64,000 bases of DNA, from NCBI GenBank assembly GCA_021773195.1, contig JAJFKN010000003.1:1-64000 (forward strand), written 5' to 3'. Made by a program: the position numbers and the translations under genes. The notes below the pieces were generated by a model. The model did not search any database, was not told the origin of the DNA, and saw nothing but the letters and a program-made list of their open reading frames with translations. Each line of letters starts with the position of its first letter. The first letter of the stretch is position 1. Shown piece after piece: positions 18,931-28,229 of this stretch. Source of the stretch: Gammaproteobacteria bacterium. GTDB lineage: Bacteria; Pseudomonadota; Gammaproteobacteria; JAKBBU01.

Positions 18931-18939
18931 TGCTATAAG
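18931..18939 (+). promoter_or_regulatory. Extended -10 promoter candidate for the peptide export locus
   Basis: TGCTATAAG matches an extended -10 box (TGn plus TATAAG) 55 bases before the precursor ATG. A TTGAAA lies upstream but only 13 bases away, too close for a standard -35. The precursor ATG itself is preceded by AAGG. Confidence 0.35.
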
Positions 18940-18993
18940 GTATAGAAAAAACAACTTTTAACCTAATGAAACAAATCGAGATAAGGTAACAAC

Positions 18994-19230
18994 ATGAGTA
19001 TTTCGAAAACGAAACAGCCCCTATCAAATGAGGTTTTGGAAAAAATAACAATCGCAGGAAGCAATTTTCATCCTTACTTAGTCCAAGATGAATTATATGA
19101 ATATGGCAACGATATTGCGGTCGCGGTGGATAAAAATTTAGAGATCCATTTCGGTGAAGAAAAAAGCCATGCAAGCATGTGTGGACGTCGAGGAAAGCAT
19201 CTCGATGGCCCACGCCATCGACGGAGTTAG
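18994..19230 (+). CDS. Putative peptide precursor of an NHLM-type export locus
   Basis: A 78-residue protein at the head of the exporter genes. Residues 9-22 (PLSNEVLEKITIAG) resemble the LSxExLExVxGG end of double-glycine leaders, so cleavage after Gly22 would release a 56-residue peptide. The released part is acidic in the middle (DELYEYGNDIA) and ends in a His/Arg/Gly-rich tail with one cysteine (ASMCGRRGKHLDGPRHRRS). No full nitrile-hydratase-type leader is present, so assignment rests on position and the short leader motif. The gene is 44 bases upstream of the hlyD-like gene. Function of the peptide is unknown; a bacteriocin-like or signalling role would be a guess. Confidence 0.55.
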   Translation: MSISKTKQPLSNEVLEKITIAGSNFHPYLVQDELYEYGNDIAVAVDKNLEIHFGEEKSHASMCGRRGKHLDGPRHRRS

Positions 19231-19274
19231 TACTGTTCCAAAAATGATAGGATAATGAAGAGTGGGAGAAGGTG

Positions 19275-20420
19275 ATGGATAAACAAAAATCCATCTTTAG
19301 AAAAAAGGCTTTAGAGCGTCTTTCTTCGCCAGAACAATTGGATTCTCTGGTTAAGATAGTCAGTCCAAAATCCTGGTTAGCACTAGCCGCATTACTGATT
19401 TTAATCGGTGCTAGTATTGTTTGGGGCCTATTTGGTAGTATTCCTCAGAAAGTTACTGGGTCTTGTGTTCTGGTAAAAACAGGCGGTATTATTGATGTTA
19501 CGGCCAATTCATCTGGACGTGTAATTGATATATCCGTCATTTCAGATGATATTATTACCGCTGGACAAGTAATAGGACGCATTGAGCAAACAGATCTACG
19601 TGATGAAATATTTCTCCTGCGCGAAAAAGAACGTGAGCTTCAGATAAAAAATAGAAATCTAAAAGACATGCGTGTCGCTCTACAGGATGAGTTAAAAACC
19701 TACGTTGGCAGCTTGAAAAGCATTCTAAAATCTGAACAACAATTATCAGAAAGAGGTATTGTCAGTAAACGTAAGGTTCTTGAAACCCAAGAAATTGTTC
19801 GTGGCGCCTTAACGCAGGTAAAACAAGCAGATATCGACCAATTAGAAGCTCAACAAGAATTAGGCAGAATACAGAGAAACCTCGCCATCCTGCTGGACAA
19901 ATATGAATACAAAACTCAAATAATTAGTCCTGCTACGGGTCGTGTCATTGAAATAAAAGTTACCCAGGGTAATCAAATTGAAAATTCCACGCCCATTCTT
20001 AGCATTGAGCCAACGGGAAAACACATTGAAGCATTAGAAGCCGTCATCTACGTATCTGCTCTGGACGGTAAAAAAATATCCCCAGGGATGAAAGTTAACA
20101 TATCCCCGTCCACTGTGCGTAAAGAAGAATATGGGACTTTGCTGGGTAAAGTCACTTCCGTTTCTAAATATCCAGCGACCTTTCAAGCCATAATGAATGT
20201 CTTAAACAATGAAGAGTTAGTAAAACATCTACTGAGAAAAGGTGCCGTATTCCAAGTAAGAGCCAACCTGACACCCAACACATCCACCACCAGTGGGTAT
20301 AAATGGACATCACCCGACGGCCCTCCCATAGTGTTACAGAGTGGCACTTTGGGTGAATCAGATGTAACCATCAGAAAGAAACGTCCTATTAGTTTAATTC
20401 TGCCAGTAGCGACGAAATGA
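19275..20420 (+). CDS. HlyD-family adaptor of NHLM-type peptide exporter
   Basis: A 381-residue membrane-fusion protein. A short cytoplasmic N-terminus is followed by one transmembrane helix (about 38-58), a biotinyl-lipoyl-like segment (IDVTANSSGRVIDISVISDD), a long coiled coil (about 110-205) and a returning lipoyl half (ISPATGRVIEIKVTQGNQIE). The layout matches the HlyD proteins of NHLM-type bacteriocin systems. The ATG at 19275 was chosen for the GGGAG six bases upstream; a GTG lies directly before it. It should connect the two ABC proteins that follow to the periplasm. Confidence 0.8.
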   Translation: MDKQKSIFRKKALERLSSPEQLDSLVKIVSPKSWLALAALLILIGASIVWGLFGSIPQKVTGSCVLVKTGGIIDVTANSSGRVIDISVISDDIITAGQVIGRIEQTDLRDEIFLLREKERELQIKNRNLKDMRVALQDELKTYVGSLKSILKSEQQLSERGIVSKRKVLETQEIVRGALTQVKQADIDQLEAQQELGRIQRNLAILLDKYEYKTQIISPATGRVIEIKVTQGNQIENSTPILSIEPTGKHIEALEAVIYVSALDGKKISPGMKVNISPSTVRKEEYGTLLGKVTSVSKYPATFQAIMNVLNNEELVKHLLRKGAVFQVRANLTPNTSTTSGYKWTSPDGPPIVLQSGTLGESDVTIRKKRPISLILPVATK

Positions 20421-20436
20421 GGGAGGGCATATAAAT

Positions 20437-22611
20437 ATGAACTTCCGTAAAATTCTCAACACATTACAACTAAGCACAACTGGGCATGTCAAAACACCAA
20501 TGATTTTACAGATGGAATCATCAGAATGTGGCGCGGCGGCCCTTGCTATTATAATGGCCCATTACCAGAAGATTGTCCCATTAGAAGAAATTCGAGTGGC
20601 CTGCGGTGTTTCTAGAGATGGCATTAATGCAGGGCATATCATTGAAGCGGCAAAACAATATGGATTCGAGTCTCAAGGCATCCGTCTCAGTCTGTCTGAA
20701 GTGATGGACTTACCTCCACCTTTTATTGTCTTTTGGCACTTTAACCACTTTGTGGTGGTGGAAGGATTTGCAAAAAATGGTGTCTATCTAAATGACCCTG
20801 CCAATGGGCATCGAATAGTAACTTACGATGAGTTTGACCATGGCTTCACTGGCGTTGTAATTGAAGTTTCGCCCGGACCTAATTTCAGATCTTCCGGCAC
20901 ACCACCCAGTTTAATTAAAAGCTTAATAAAAAGATTGCCAGGGTCTTATGCAGCCATTGTCTTTTTGATTCTGGTGGGCTTAGCTTTAGTTATCCCAGGA
21001 CTGTTGGTCCCTGTATTCACGAAGGTTTTTGTAGATGAATACTTAGTGGGAAAGCTGCACTCCTGGATCATGCCATTATTAATTGGTATGGGAATCACTG
21101 CTGTTGTCAGAGGATTACTTAGAGGTTTAGAGTCATTTTGTCTAACAAAAATGAAAATCAAAATATCAACCAATAGCTCTAGCCGTTTCCTATGGCACAT
21201 ACTACGCTTGCCATTGTCTTTTTATTCTCAACGCAGTGCGGGAGATATCAGCAATCGGATTTCTATTAATGACCGAGTTGCTGAAACCATCGCACACAAT
21301 GTGGCTGGCACCTTCATTAGCACCCTGACTATCGTATTCTATGCAGCATTAATGTTTTATTACTCTTACATTCTGACTATCATTGCCGTTGGCATCGCAA
21401 TTATCAATATTCTTATATTAAAGTTCACTGCAAACATGCGCAAATCCGACAGTTTCCGTGAGATTTCCATGGCTGGCAAATTCATTGGAACTTCCATGAA
21501 TGGCCTTGTCATCATGGAATCTTTAAAAGCCACTGGCCGAGAAAACGATTTCTTCGCTAAATGGGCCGGCCAACACGCAAATTTAGCTAACCTAATGCAA
21601 AGCATTGCGGTTAAATCCCTAGGTATATCCACCATTACACTTGCAATCAATAGTCTTGGGACTGTAGCCATTCTTGTATTAGGGGCCTTACAAATCATGA
21701 ACGGCACCATAACCATTGGTATGCTAGTAGCTTTCCAAAGTTTGATGGTTAGTTTTCTCACCCCAATTAACAAATTAGTCAATATGGGGGCTCAAATTCA
21801 AGAGCTCAATGGTGATATGATGAAGTTGAATGACATCAATTTACATAAACAAGATCATATCTACAGGAATAAACCTAGCCAAATAGAGACGTTATCTGGT
21901 GAAGTTGAAATTAAAAACTTATCTTTCGGCTATAGCAAATTCAGTCCAGCCGTGATTGATAATTTTAATCTTACCATTAAACCTGGTTCAAGGGTTGCAA
22001 TTGTTGGCCCTTCTGGTTGTGGAAAATCTACTGTAGCAAAACTAATCATGCAACTTTACCAGCCTTGGAAAGGTGAGATCCTCATGGATGGACGTCCAAT
22101 AGGAGATATTGACCGCGAGTCATTAAAGTCTGCGATCAATATGGTTTCACAAGATATCTTTATCTTTAGTGGGACTGTTAAAGATAACTTAACCATGTGG
22201 GATGACACCGTCACTCAAGAAAGCATTTTGTCGGCTGCAAAAGATGCTTGCATACACTCTGATATATGCAGCCGAGACCATGCTTATGATGCAATTTTAG
22301 AAGAAGGAGGAAAAAACTTCAGTGGAGGTCAGAGACAACGTTTGGAAATTGCCCGCTCATTTATATATTCTCCAAAGATCATTATTATGGATGAAGCGAC
22401 CAGCGCACTTGACCCACTTACAGAATTGACCATCGACGATAATATTCGTCGACGAGGATGTTCTGCCATAATCATTGCCCACCGCTTGAGCACAATTCGA
22501 GACTGTGACGAAATAATTGTTCTTAATAAAGGACAAATCGCTCAACGGGGTATCCATGATGACTTAATCAAACAGAGTGGCATTTATGCCAATCTTGTGA
22601 GAACCATGTAG
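20437..22611 (+). CDS. NHLM-type peptidase/permease/ATPase exporter (C39 domain)
   Basis: A 724-residue ABC exporter with an N-terminal C39 peptidase. The catalytic residues are all visible: Cys31 in QMESSECGAAALA, His104 in HFNHFVVVEG and Asp120 in LNDPANG. The transmembrane domain spans about 160-450. The ATPase domain has Walker A GPSGCGKST near 524, signature FSGGQRQRLEIARS near 628 and Walker B IIIMDEATSALD near 650. It should cut double-glycine-like leaders and export the peptide. It sits 17 bases after the HlyD gene and 10 bases before the second ABC gene. Confidence 0.85.
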   Translation: MNFRKILNTLQLSTTGHVKTPMILQMESSECGAAALAIIMAHYQKIVPLEEIRVACGVSRDGINAGHIIEAAKQYGFESQGIRLSLSEVMDLPPPFIVFWHFNHFVVVEGFAKNGVYLNDPANGHRIVTYDEFDHGFTGVVIEVSPGPNFRSSGTPPSLIKSLIKRLPGSYAAIVFLILVGLALVIPGLLVPVFTKVFVDEYLVGKLHSWIMPLLIGMGITAVVRGLLRGLESFCLTKMKIKISTNSSSRFLWHILRLPLSFYSQRSAGDISNRISINDRVAETIAHNVAGTFISTLTIVFYAALMFYYSYILTIIAVGIAIINILILKFTANMRKSDSFREISMAGKFIGTSMNGLVIMESLKATGRENDFFAKWAGQHANLANLMQSIAVKSLGISTITLAINSLGTVAILVLGALQIMNGTITIGMLVAFQSLMVSFLTPINKLVNMGAQIQELNGDMMKLNDINLHKQDHIYRNKPSQIETLSGEVEIKNLSFGYSKFSPAVIDNFNLTIKPGSRVAIVGPSGCGKSTVAKLIMQLYQPWKGEILMDGRPIGDIDRESLKSAINMVSQDIFIFSGTVKDNLTMWDDTVTQESILSAAKDACIHSDICSRDHAYDAILEEGGKNFSGGQRQRLEIARSFIYSPKIIIMDEATSALDPLTELTIDDNIRRRGCSAIIIAHRLSTIRDCDEIIVLNKGQIAQRGIHDDLIKQSGIYANLVRTM

Positions 22612-22621
22612 GGGTAGCATT

Positions 22622-25522
22622 ATGGAATTTAAAAATGTCTTTTTTAAAAACTCAATTCAGGTGCCGCTTGCATCAAATAATATTCTTCCAATCAATCAAA
22701 AGGATTATGTTTGGTACGTAAAAAAAGGCAGTATAGATATTTTCTTATCTGATGTATCCCAAGGGGAATTAACAGGTCACAGGACCCATCTTTCACGAGT
22801 TAATTCTACTGAAATGGCTTTTTACATATCCATCCCAAAAACACACCGAAAATTTACAATTCTTGGCAAAGCCACTCCCGGAAGCATCATTTATAAAATG
22901 CCCATTAGTGAAATCATCTCTATTTGCGAAGATACAGAGTGCAGAACTCTCTTCATACAAAAATTGGAACGGTGGATTGAACGAATTTGGGATATAACCA
23001 CAAAAAGTCCTTTACCTTCTGATAAACATATACTAAGCATATCTGAAGAAGATCACTTTGAAACCAATATGGTAATACAGTTGCCTGCAGGAATAAAATG
23101 GATTCCATCCATATCGACGCTGAAACTATTTGACAAACATATGGCTGATGGCTCAAAAACATACTTCCCTGTTTCTGAAAAAACCTGGTTCCGAACTACT
23201 GGCCCATCAAATATAATCACACTAAATACGAAAGATATAATTAACCAAGGAAAATTAAATGATGGACTTAAAACTTTCCACCGATTTGTTCTTGAAGAAT
23301 TCATGAGTGAATCAGAAAAACAAAAAGAAAATGAGTTAAAGAGCATAAGAAAAAGGAAAGCAAAAGATATTTCAATAGTTAATAGTTCACTAAAAGGATT
23401 GAGTGCCATCTTCGAAGATGAAGAGGATGTAGATAAAGTCCAGCGCAGTTCTTCCAGCGATATGCAAAAGGTTTTTAACTTGGTCTGCAATAGTATGGAA
23501 ATAAAAATCAAAAAAACCCCACCGGAAGATAAGCACAATGACAACCTAAAACATCAACTAGATAACCTTGCAAAAACAGCAAATATATCAAAACGCAAAG
23601 TTTACCTGGGAAAACAATGGTGGGAGGAAGATCACGGTACTCTCATTGGATTCATGAAGGAGAGCAACGCCCCAATTGCCATTATTCCGAAGTCTTCAAA
23701 ACACTATCATTATTGGTCTCCCCAACTGAATCGTTTTGTAATTATTGATGAAAACATAGCCCAAACTATTCAAGTAGAAGCCTTTATGTTGTATCGCCCT
23801 ATTGATATGCAAACGGATTCTTCACTCTATGGAATATTTCGATTTGGTTTACGTGGAGGCAAGAAAGATATTATAAGTTACCTACTAATAGGTGGATTAG
23901 TGGGTATATTAGGCTTGGCAATCCCCATTGTAACGGGATTACTATTTGATGAAATCATCCCTGATGCTGAAAGAGGACTACTCTTTCAATATGCCCTGGC
24001 ATTAATTTTTGCTACTGTTGCATCCGCTGTCTTTAATATTGCTAGCAGCATTTCACTTTTACGCTTAGAAAGCAAAATGGACTTAAGCTTGCAGGCGGCC
24101 ATTTGGGACCATCTAATTAAATTACCTCTGCCATTTTTTAGAGATTTCACCGCAGGGGATCTAGCAGGTAGGGCAAACGGTATCAATGAAATTCGCCTGA
24201 TCATATCAGGTACGACTATTAACACTATACTGGGCACCATTTTCTCACTCTTCAGCTTTTCCATCCTATTCTACTTTAGTGTTAAGTTAGCTATGATTGC
24301 CACGGTAACGGTATTGTTCTTGTTAGCTATAAGCACATTATCTACTTTTCTTTTAGTCAAGTATCAATCGAAAATGATCGATATGGATGGCGCGATTGAT
24401 GGAACTCTACGTCAGTTTATCGAAGGGATTGCTAAAATCCGCATTACTTGCTCTGAAAACCGTGCATTTAGACATTGGGGTAAATTGTTTACTCATTATC
24501 AAGAACAAAGCTATCGAAGTGAAAATATAGAAAATGTATTTCTAATGTTTTATGATATCTTTAATATCTTTTCAATGATGATTATTTTTGCCACTATTGC
24601 TTATATCCTAGGAGACAACACCCTCAGTATTGGTGAGTTTTTAGCATTCAGCGCTGCTTACGGCACATTTCTTACCTCTAGCCTAGCCCTTGCTGATGCC
24701 TTATTAAAGACAGTAAAAATATTCCCAACCTATGAACGTCTAAAGCCTATTGTGACCACCCAACCTGAAATTGATGACTCAAGAGAAGATCCAGGTGACA
24801 TTAGCGGAAAAATAGAAATAGACCATATATTTTTCCGTTACAAATCCACTTCATCATATGTCATTAATGATCTTAGTCTCAAAATAATGCCTGGTGAAAT
24901 GGTTGCTTTAGTGGGACCTTCTGGAGCTGGGAAATCTACCCTATTGAGATTATTGTTAGGTTTTGAAACCAGTACTAATGGTGCTATTTATTTCGATGAT
25001 ATCGACATCAACCGCATTGATCTAAGGCTATTACGCTATCAAGTTGGTGTGGTTTTACAAAATGATCGTTTGTTCCCTGGCAGTATATATGAAAACATTC
25101 TTGGGTCATCCCATCTCACTATGGATGATGCTTGGGAAGCGGCCACGATGTGCGGATTAGGTGATGATCTTAATGACATGCCCATGGGTATGCATACAGT
25201 CATTAGTGAAGGTGATGGCAGTATCTCTGGGGGACAGCGACAACGTATTTTGATTGCCCGCGCCATTGTTCACAAGCCCAGAGTGTTGTTTTTAGATGAA
25301 GCTACAAGTTCCCTAGATAATGAAACGCAAGAGATTATTACGAGTAGTCTCAAGCGGTTACATACAACACGAGTGGTTATCGCACATCGCATAAGTACAA
25401 TAGAACATGCCGATCGGATTTATGTACTGGAAAACGGACAAATTACTGAATCAGGGAACTATAATGAACTAATAGAACAAGGGGAAACTTTCGCCCTGTT
25501 AGCCAAGAGGCAATTAGCATGA
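22622..25522 (+). CDS. NHLM-type second ABC protein with long N-terminal domain
   Basis: A 966-residue fused permease-ATPase without a peptidase domain. Residues 1-400 form a poorly conserved, lysine- and asparagine-rich region; its first 100 residues (VWYVKKGSIDIF, FYISIPKTHRKF) look like the beta-rich N-terminus typical of the second NHLM ABC protein. The transmembrane domain spans about 415-700. Walker A is GPSGAGKSTLL near 765, the signature SGGQRQRILIAR near 868 and Walker B VLFLDEATSSLD near 890. It likely pairs with the C39 exporter. Base composition of the first 1 kb is strikingly AT-rich. Its stop overlaps the next start (ATGA). Confidence 0.82.
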   Translation: MEFKNVFFKNSIQVPLASNNILPINQKDYVWYVKKGSIDIFLSDVSQGELTGHRTHLSRVNSTEMAFYISIPKTHRKFTILGKATPGSIIYKMPISEIISICEDTECRTLFIQKLERWIERIWDITTKSPLPSDKHILSISEEDHFETNMVIQLPAGIKWIPSISTLKLFDKHMADGSKTYFPVSEKTWFRTTGPSNIITLNTKDIINQGKLNDGLKTFHRFVLEEFMSESEKQKENELKSIRKRKAKDISIVNSSLKGLSAIFEDEEDVDKVQRSSSSDMQKVFNLVCNSMEIKIKKTPPEDKHNDNLKHQLDNLAKTANISKRKVYLGKQWWEEDHGTLIGFMKESNAPIAIIPKSSKHYHYWSPQLNRFVIIDENIAQTIQVEAFMLYRPIDMQTDSSLYGIFRFGLRGGKKDIISYLLIGGLVGILGLAIPIVTGLLFDEIIPDAERGLLFQYALALIFATVASAVFNIASSISLLRLESKMDLSLQAAIWDHLIKLPLPFFRDFTAGDLAGRANGINEIRLIISGTTINTILGTIFSLFSFSILFYFSVKLAMIATVTVLFLLAISTLSTFLLVKYQSKMIDMDGAIDGTLRQFIEGIAKIRITCSENRAFRHWGKLFTHYQEQSYRSENIENVFLMFYDIFNIFSMMIIFATIAYILGDNTLSIGEFLAFSAAYGTFLTSSLALADALLKTVKIFPTYERLKPIVTTQPEIDDSREDPGDISGKIEIDHIFFRYKSTSSYVINDLSLKIMPGEMVALVGPSGAGKSTLLRLLLGFETSTNGAIYFDDIDINRIDLRLLRYQVGVVLQNDRLFPGSIYENILGSSHLTMDDAWEAATMCGLGDDLNDMPMGMHTVISEGDGSISGGQRQRILIARAIVHKPRVLFLDEATSSLDNETQEIITSSLKRLHTTRVVIAHRISTIEHADRIYVLENGQITESGNYNELIEQGETFALLAKRQLA

Positions 25523-26709
25523 GGTTCTGCAACGACTTAAAATTAATGACCCTGTTGGGACTCTGTCTTACGCTTCTTGTCGCCTGCAGTACAGGAGATC
25601 CGGCAAAAGATAGAGCAAATCATTTGCTTAAATCCAAGGATGACATTGTTCTAGGTGCCGTATGGCCCTGGAAAAGCCGTTGGAAAAACATGGGCAAAGG
25701 TATTGATCTTGCTGTGTCACAAATCAATGAAGCAGGTGGGGTCATGGGGAAAAAACTAAAAGTCATCCCTCGAGATGATGAAGCCTCTGTAAATAAAGGC
25801 ATGATTATCGCTCAAGAGTTTGCGGATAATCCCAATGTGGTCGCTGTCATCGGACACATTAATTCATATATTTCCATACCGGCCTCTGCCACCTACCAGT
25901 TTGCAGGCATATTAATGTTCACCCCAGGCTCCAATGCTACTAAATTAACGGATCAAGGTTTTGATTATGTCTTTCGTGGTGTACCCAGCAATCAGCAAAT
26001 TGGGAAATACTTAGTGGGTTATGCTCGGTCTCAAGGTTACAAAAACATTATGATCTATTATATTGGTGATGAATATGGACGTGATACAGCTAATCACTTC
26101 GAAAAAAATGCCTACTTTAATGATATCAATATTGTTGATAGACGCAGCTACTTTGCCTTTAATGATGACTATCTCGAAGTATTAGAGACGTGGCAAACCC
26201 TACATAAGTTCGACGCAATCTTTTTAATTGGGCCCTTACCAACTAGTGGTACTATTATTAAAAAAGCACGCGCTTTAGGCCTTGATGTGCCTATATTTGG
26301 TGGGACGGCCATGGATACTATAGAACTCATCAATGTGGCCGGTAAAGCCTCTGAGGGCACGGCTGTAATTTCCATGTACTTTGCTAATGATCCTAGGCCT
26401 GAGAATAAAGCTTTTTATACAGCTTATATGCAACGTTATGGCGAGCCACCTGATACTGGTGCGGCCATGGGTTATGATTCTGTTACGGTATTGGTGGAAG
26501 CTATCGAACAGGGCAAATCCATAGTTCCAGCTGATATTGCTAAAACCATGCGTAAATTAGAATCTCACACAGGTGTTACGGGTTTATTTACCTTTGATAA
26601 AAAAGGTGATCGAATCAACCAAAGCATTCGTTTAAAAGTAGTGCGCGATGGTAAATTTGAATATATGCCCATTATTGTATTTTCTGAGACTAATGGTGCG
26701 AACCCATAG
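25519..26709 (+). CDS. LivJ-like substrate-binding lipoprotein coupled to the exporter
   Basis: A 396-residue periplasmic binding protein of the branched-chain amino-acid/amide type. A lipobox (LLVACS) puts the lipid on Cys23. The family signatures GIDLAVSQINEAGGVMGKKL and VVAVIGHINSYISIPAS are present, and the two-lobed fold continues to the end. No transport permease or ATPase of the Liv type is nearby. The gene overlaps the second exporter ABC gene by 4 bases, so it is probably made with it. It may sense a ligand that controls export, or bind the exported peptide; both are inferences. Its 3' end overlaps the APC gene by 20 bases. Confidence 0.85.
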   Translation: MRFCNDLKLMTLLGLCLTLLVACSTGDPAKDRANHLLKSKDDIVLGAVWPWKSRWKNMGKGIDLAVSQINEAGGVMGKKLKVIPRDDEASVNKGMIIAQEFADNPNVVAVIGHINSYISIPASATYQFAGILMFTPGSNATKLTDQGFDYVFRGVPSNQQIGKYLVGYARSQGYKNIMIYYIGDEYGRDTANHFEKNAYFNDINIVDRRSYFAFNDDYLEVLETWQTLHKFDAIFLIGPLPTSGTIIKKARALGLDVPIFGGTAMDTIELINVAGKASEGTAVISMYFANDPRPENKAFYTAYMQRYGEPPDTGAAMGYDSVTVLVEAIEQGKSIVPADIAKTMRKLESHTGVTGLFTFDKKGDRINQSIRLKVVRDGKFEYMPIIVFSETNGANP

Positions 26710-28219
26710 AGAATTTAGAAATCTTCTGTGAGGCATAAAGAATAATCACACTGAAAACAGCAATAACCATAAAGTCCCAACCAAAGGGAATCACATCACG
26801 CCCTGAAAAACTGCCTAAGAAAGAAATCATACTTAATCCAGTTAAATAACACACCAACCAAAGCAATTGCTTCCAAGGGATATTCTTTTGGTTGCGTCTA
26901 TTGATGAAATATAAAATCCCACCTATAAATACAGCAATCATTACTTTATAAACCGTATCCCATCCGGTCCAATAGATCACTAAATTACAAATATAAAATG
27001 CCGCCAAGGACATAGTACGAGCATAGGGTACTTTAAAAGGTCTTGCTACATCTGGTTTAGAACGGCGTAGAGACAACAACGCTATAGGCCCCACAGCATA
27101 GGCTAATACAAATGCTGATACTAGAAAGCCAACCATTTTTTGCCAACCGGGGAAAGGCAATAACAATAAAAGTCCCAAAACATAATTCAATAGCAAAGCT
27201 CGCACGGGCACATGGCTTTTATTTAATTTCATGAGGGATTTAGACAAGTAAGGCCCCATCGCATAAGTCATACGCGCCGTACTTGTAGAATATATAAAGG
27301 CTGTTCCAAAGGGTGATATCGCCGCGTCTATATAAAGTATCTTAGCTAACCACCCCATACCCAATGCCAGGGCCATCCCAGCAAAGGGACCGGCATCACC
27401 AGAAAAACTCAAGTGCTCCCAACCGTTGCTTAATTGTTGCGATGACAGCGAACCAATGAATACTGTTTGAATGATCACATATAAAAATATAGCTCCGATT
27501 AATGAGCCCATAATTGCAATAAATATAGATTTTTGAGGATTTTTAGATTCTCCAGCCAATTGAATCGCTGGACTGTAGCCAAGAAAAGAAAAGATAATGC
27601 CTGCCGCGGGTAATGCTTTAAAAACCGCTTGATAGCCCATGGAGAAGAAGCCTTGCCCCTGATATAAATTACTTAAATGAAATGAATGAGCACAAAGCCC
27701 AATGATCGTCATCACAGGAACAGCCACCTTCACAATCACTAAATACATATTGCCTTTGGTTAAATGCCCCACCTTAATCGTGTTTATCCACACAATGCTG
27801 GCCATAAGTAACATAGCACCTAAACCACCCCAAAGAGTTAAGACATGAATACCTTGAACTTTATGGGTAAGGACTGGAATATAATTTGAAGCGTATTGGA
27901 TCAAAGCCATGGTTTCGATGGGCGCTACAGCAATGGACGCGACCCAAGCAATCCAAGCGAACATAAAGCCAATAAAGGGCCCATGGCTCATATGAATAAA
28001 ACGTGCGCTGCCACCAGACACGGGATAAGCGATGGCTAACTCAGCAAAGGTCAACGCAATGAACATCATGAGCACGCCACCGATAACCCAAGATAGGATA
28101 GCCGCAGGCCCAGCAATGGTAGCGCCGTAATAGGCACCAAAAAGCCAACCTGAGCCCACTAAACCACCCATAGCCGTAAACATTAAGGGTAGCGTGCGAA
28201 TAGAGCGTTGCATGCCCAT
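26690..28219 (-). CDS. APC-family amino acid permease
   Basis: A 509-residue transporter with about twelve hydrophobic helices. The APC start is clear: TAMGGLVGSGWLFGAYYGA near residues 16-34, then YPVSGGSARF near 65-75. Substrate cannot be deduced; relatives carry amino acids or amines by proton symport or antiport. An AGGAG lies 8 bases before the ATG. The ridA gene is only 10 bases upstream, so the two are probably one transcript. Confidence 0.85.
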   Translation of the reverse strand: MGMQRSIRTLPLMFTAMGGLVGSGWLFGAYYGATIAGPAAILSWVIGGVLMMFIALTFAELAIAYPVSGGSARFIHMSHGPFIGFMFAWIAWVASIAVAPIETMALIQYASNYIPVLTHKVQGIHVLTLWGGLGAMLLMASIVWINTIKVGHLTKGNMYLVIVKVAVPVMTIIGLCAHSFHLSNLYQGQGFFSMGYQAVFKALPAAGIIFSFLGYSPAIQLAGESKNPQKSIFIAIMGSLIGAIFLYVIIQTVFIGSLSSQQLSNGWEHLSFSGDAGPFAGMALALGMGWLAKILYIDAAISPFGTAFIYSTSTARMTYAMGPYLSKSLMKLNKSHVPVRALLLNYVLGLLLLLPFPGWQKMVGFLVSAFVLAYAVGPIALLSLRRSKPDVARPFKVPYARTMSLAAFYICNLVIYWTGWDTVYKVMIAVFIGGILYFINRRNQKNIPWKQLLWLVCYLTGLSMISFLGSFSGRDVIPFGWDFMVIAVFSVIILYASQKISKFSMGSHH

Positions 28220-28229
28220 GAGATAACTC

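Noticed and set aside
18758-18961. 67-codon ORF before the peptide export locus
   Set aside because: No ribosome-binding site, Arg/Lys-rich random-looking sequence, and it runs through the likely promoter.
18857-19294. 145-codon minus-strand ORF opposite the precursor
   Set aside because: It is the shadow of the precursor gene, with His/Cys-rich low-quality sequence and no start signal.
18994-25522. The peptide exporter as the type I system for the giant adhesin
   Set aside because: The C39 domain is catalytically intact, unlike the inactive domain usual in adhesin exporters, and the genes are 32 kb apart.
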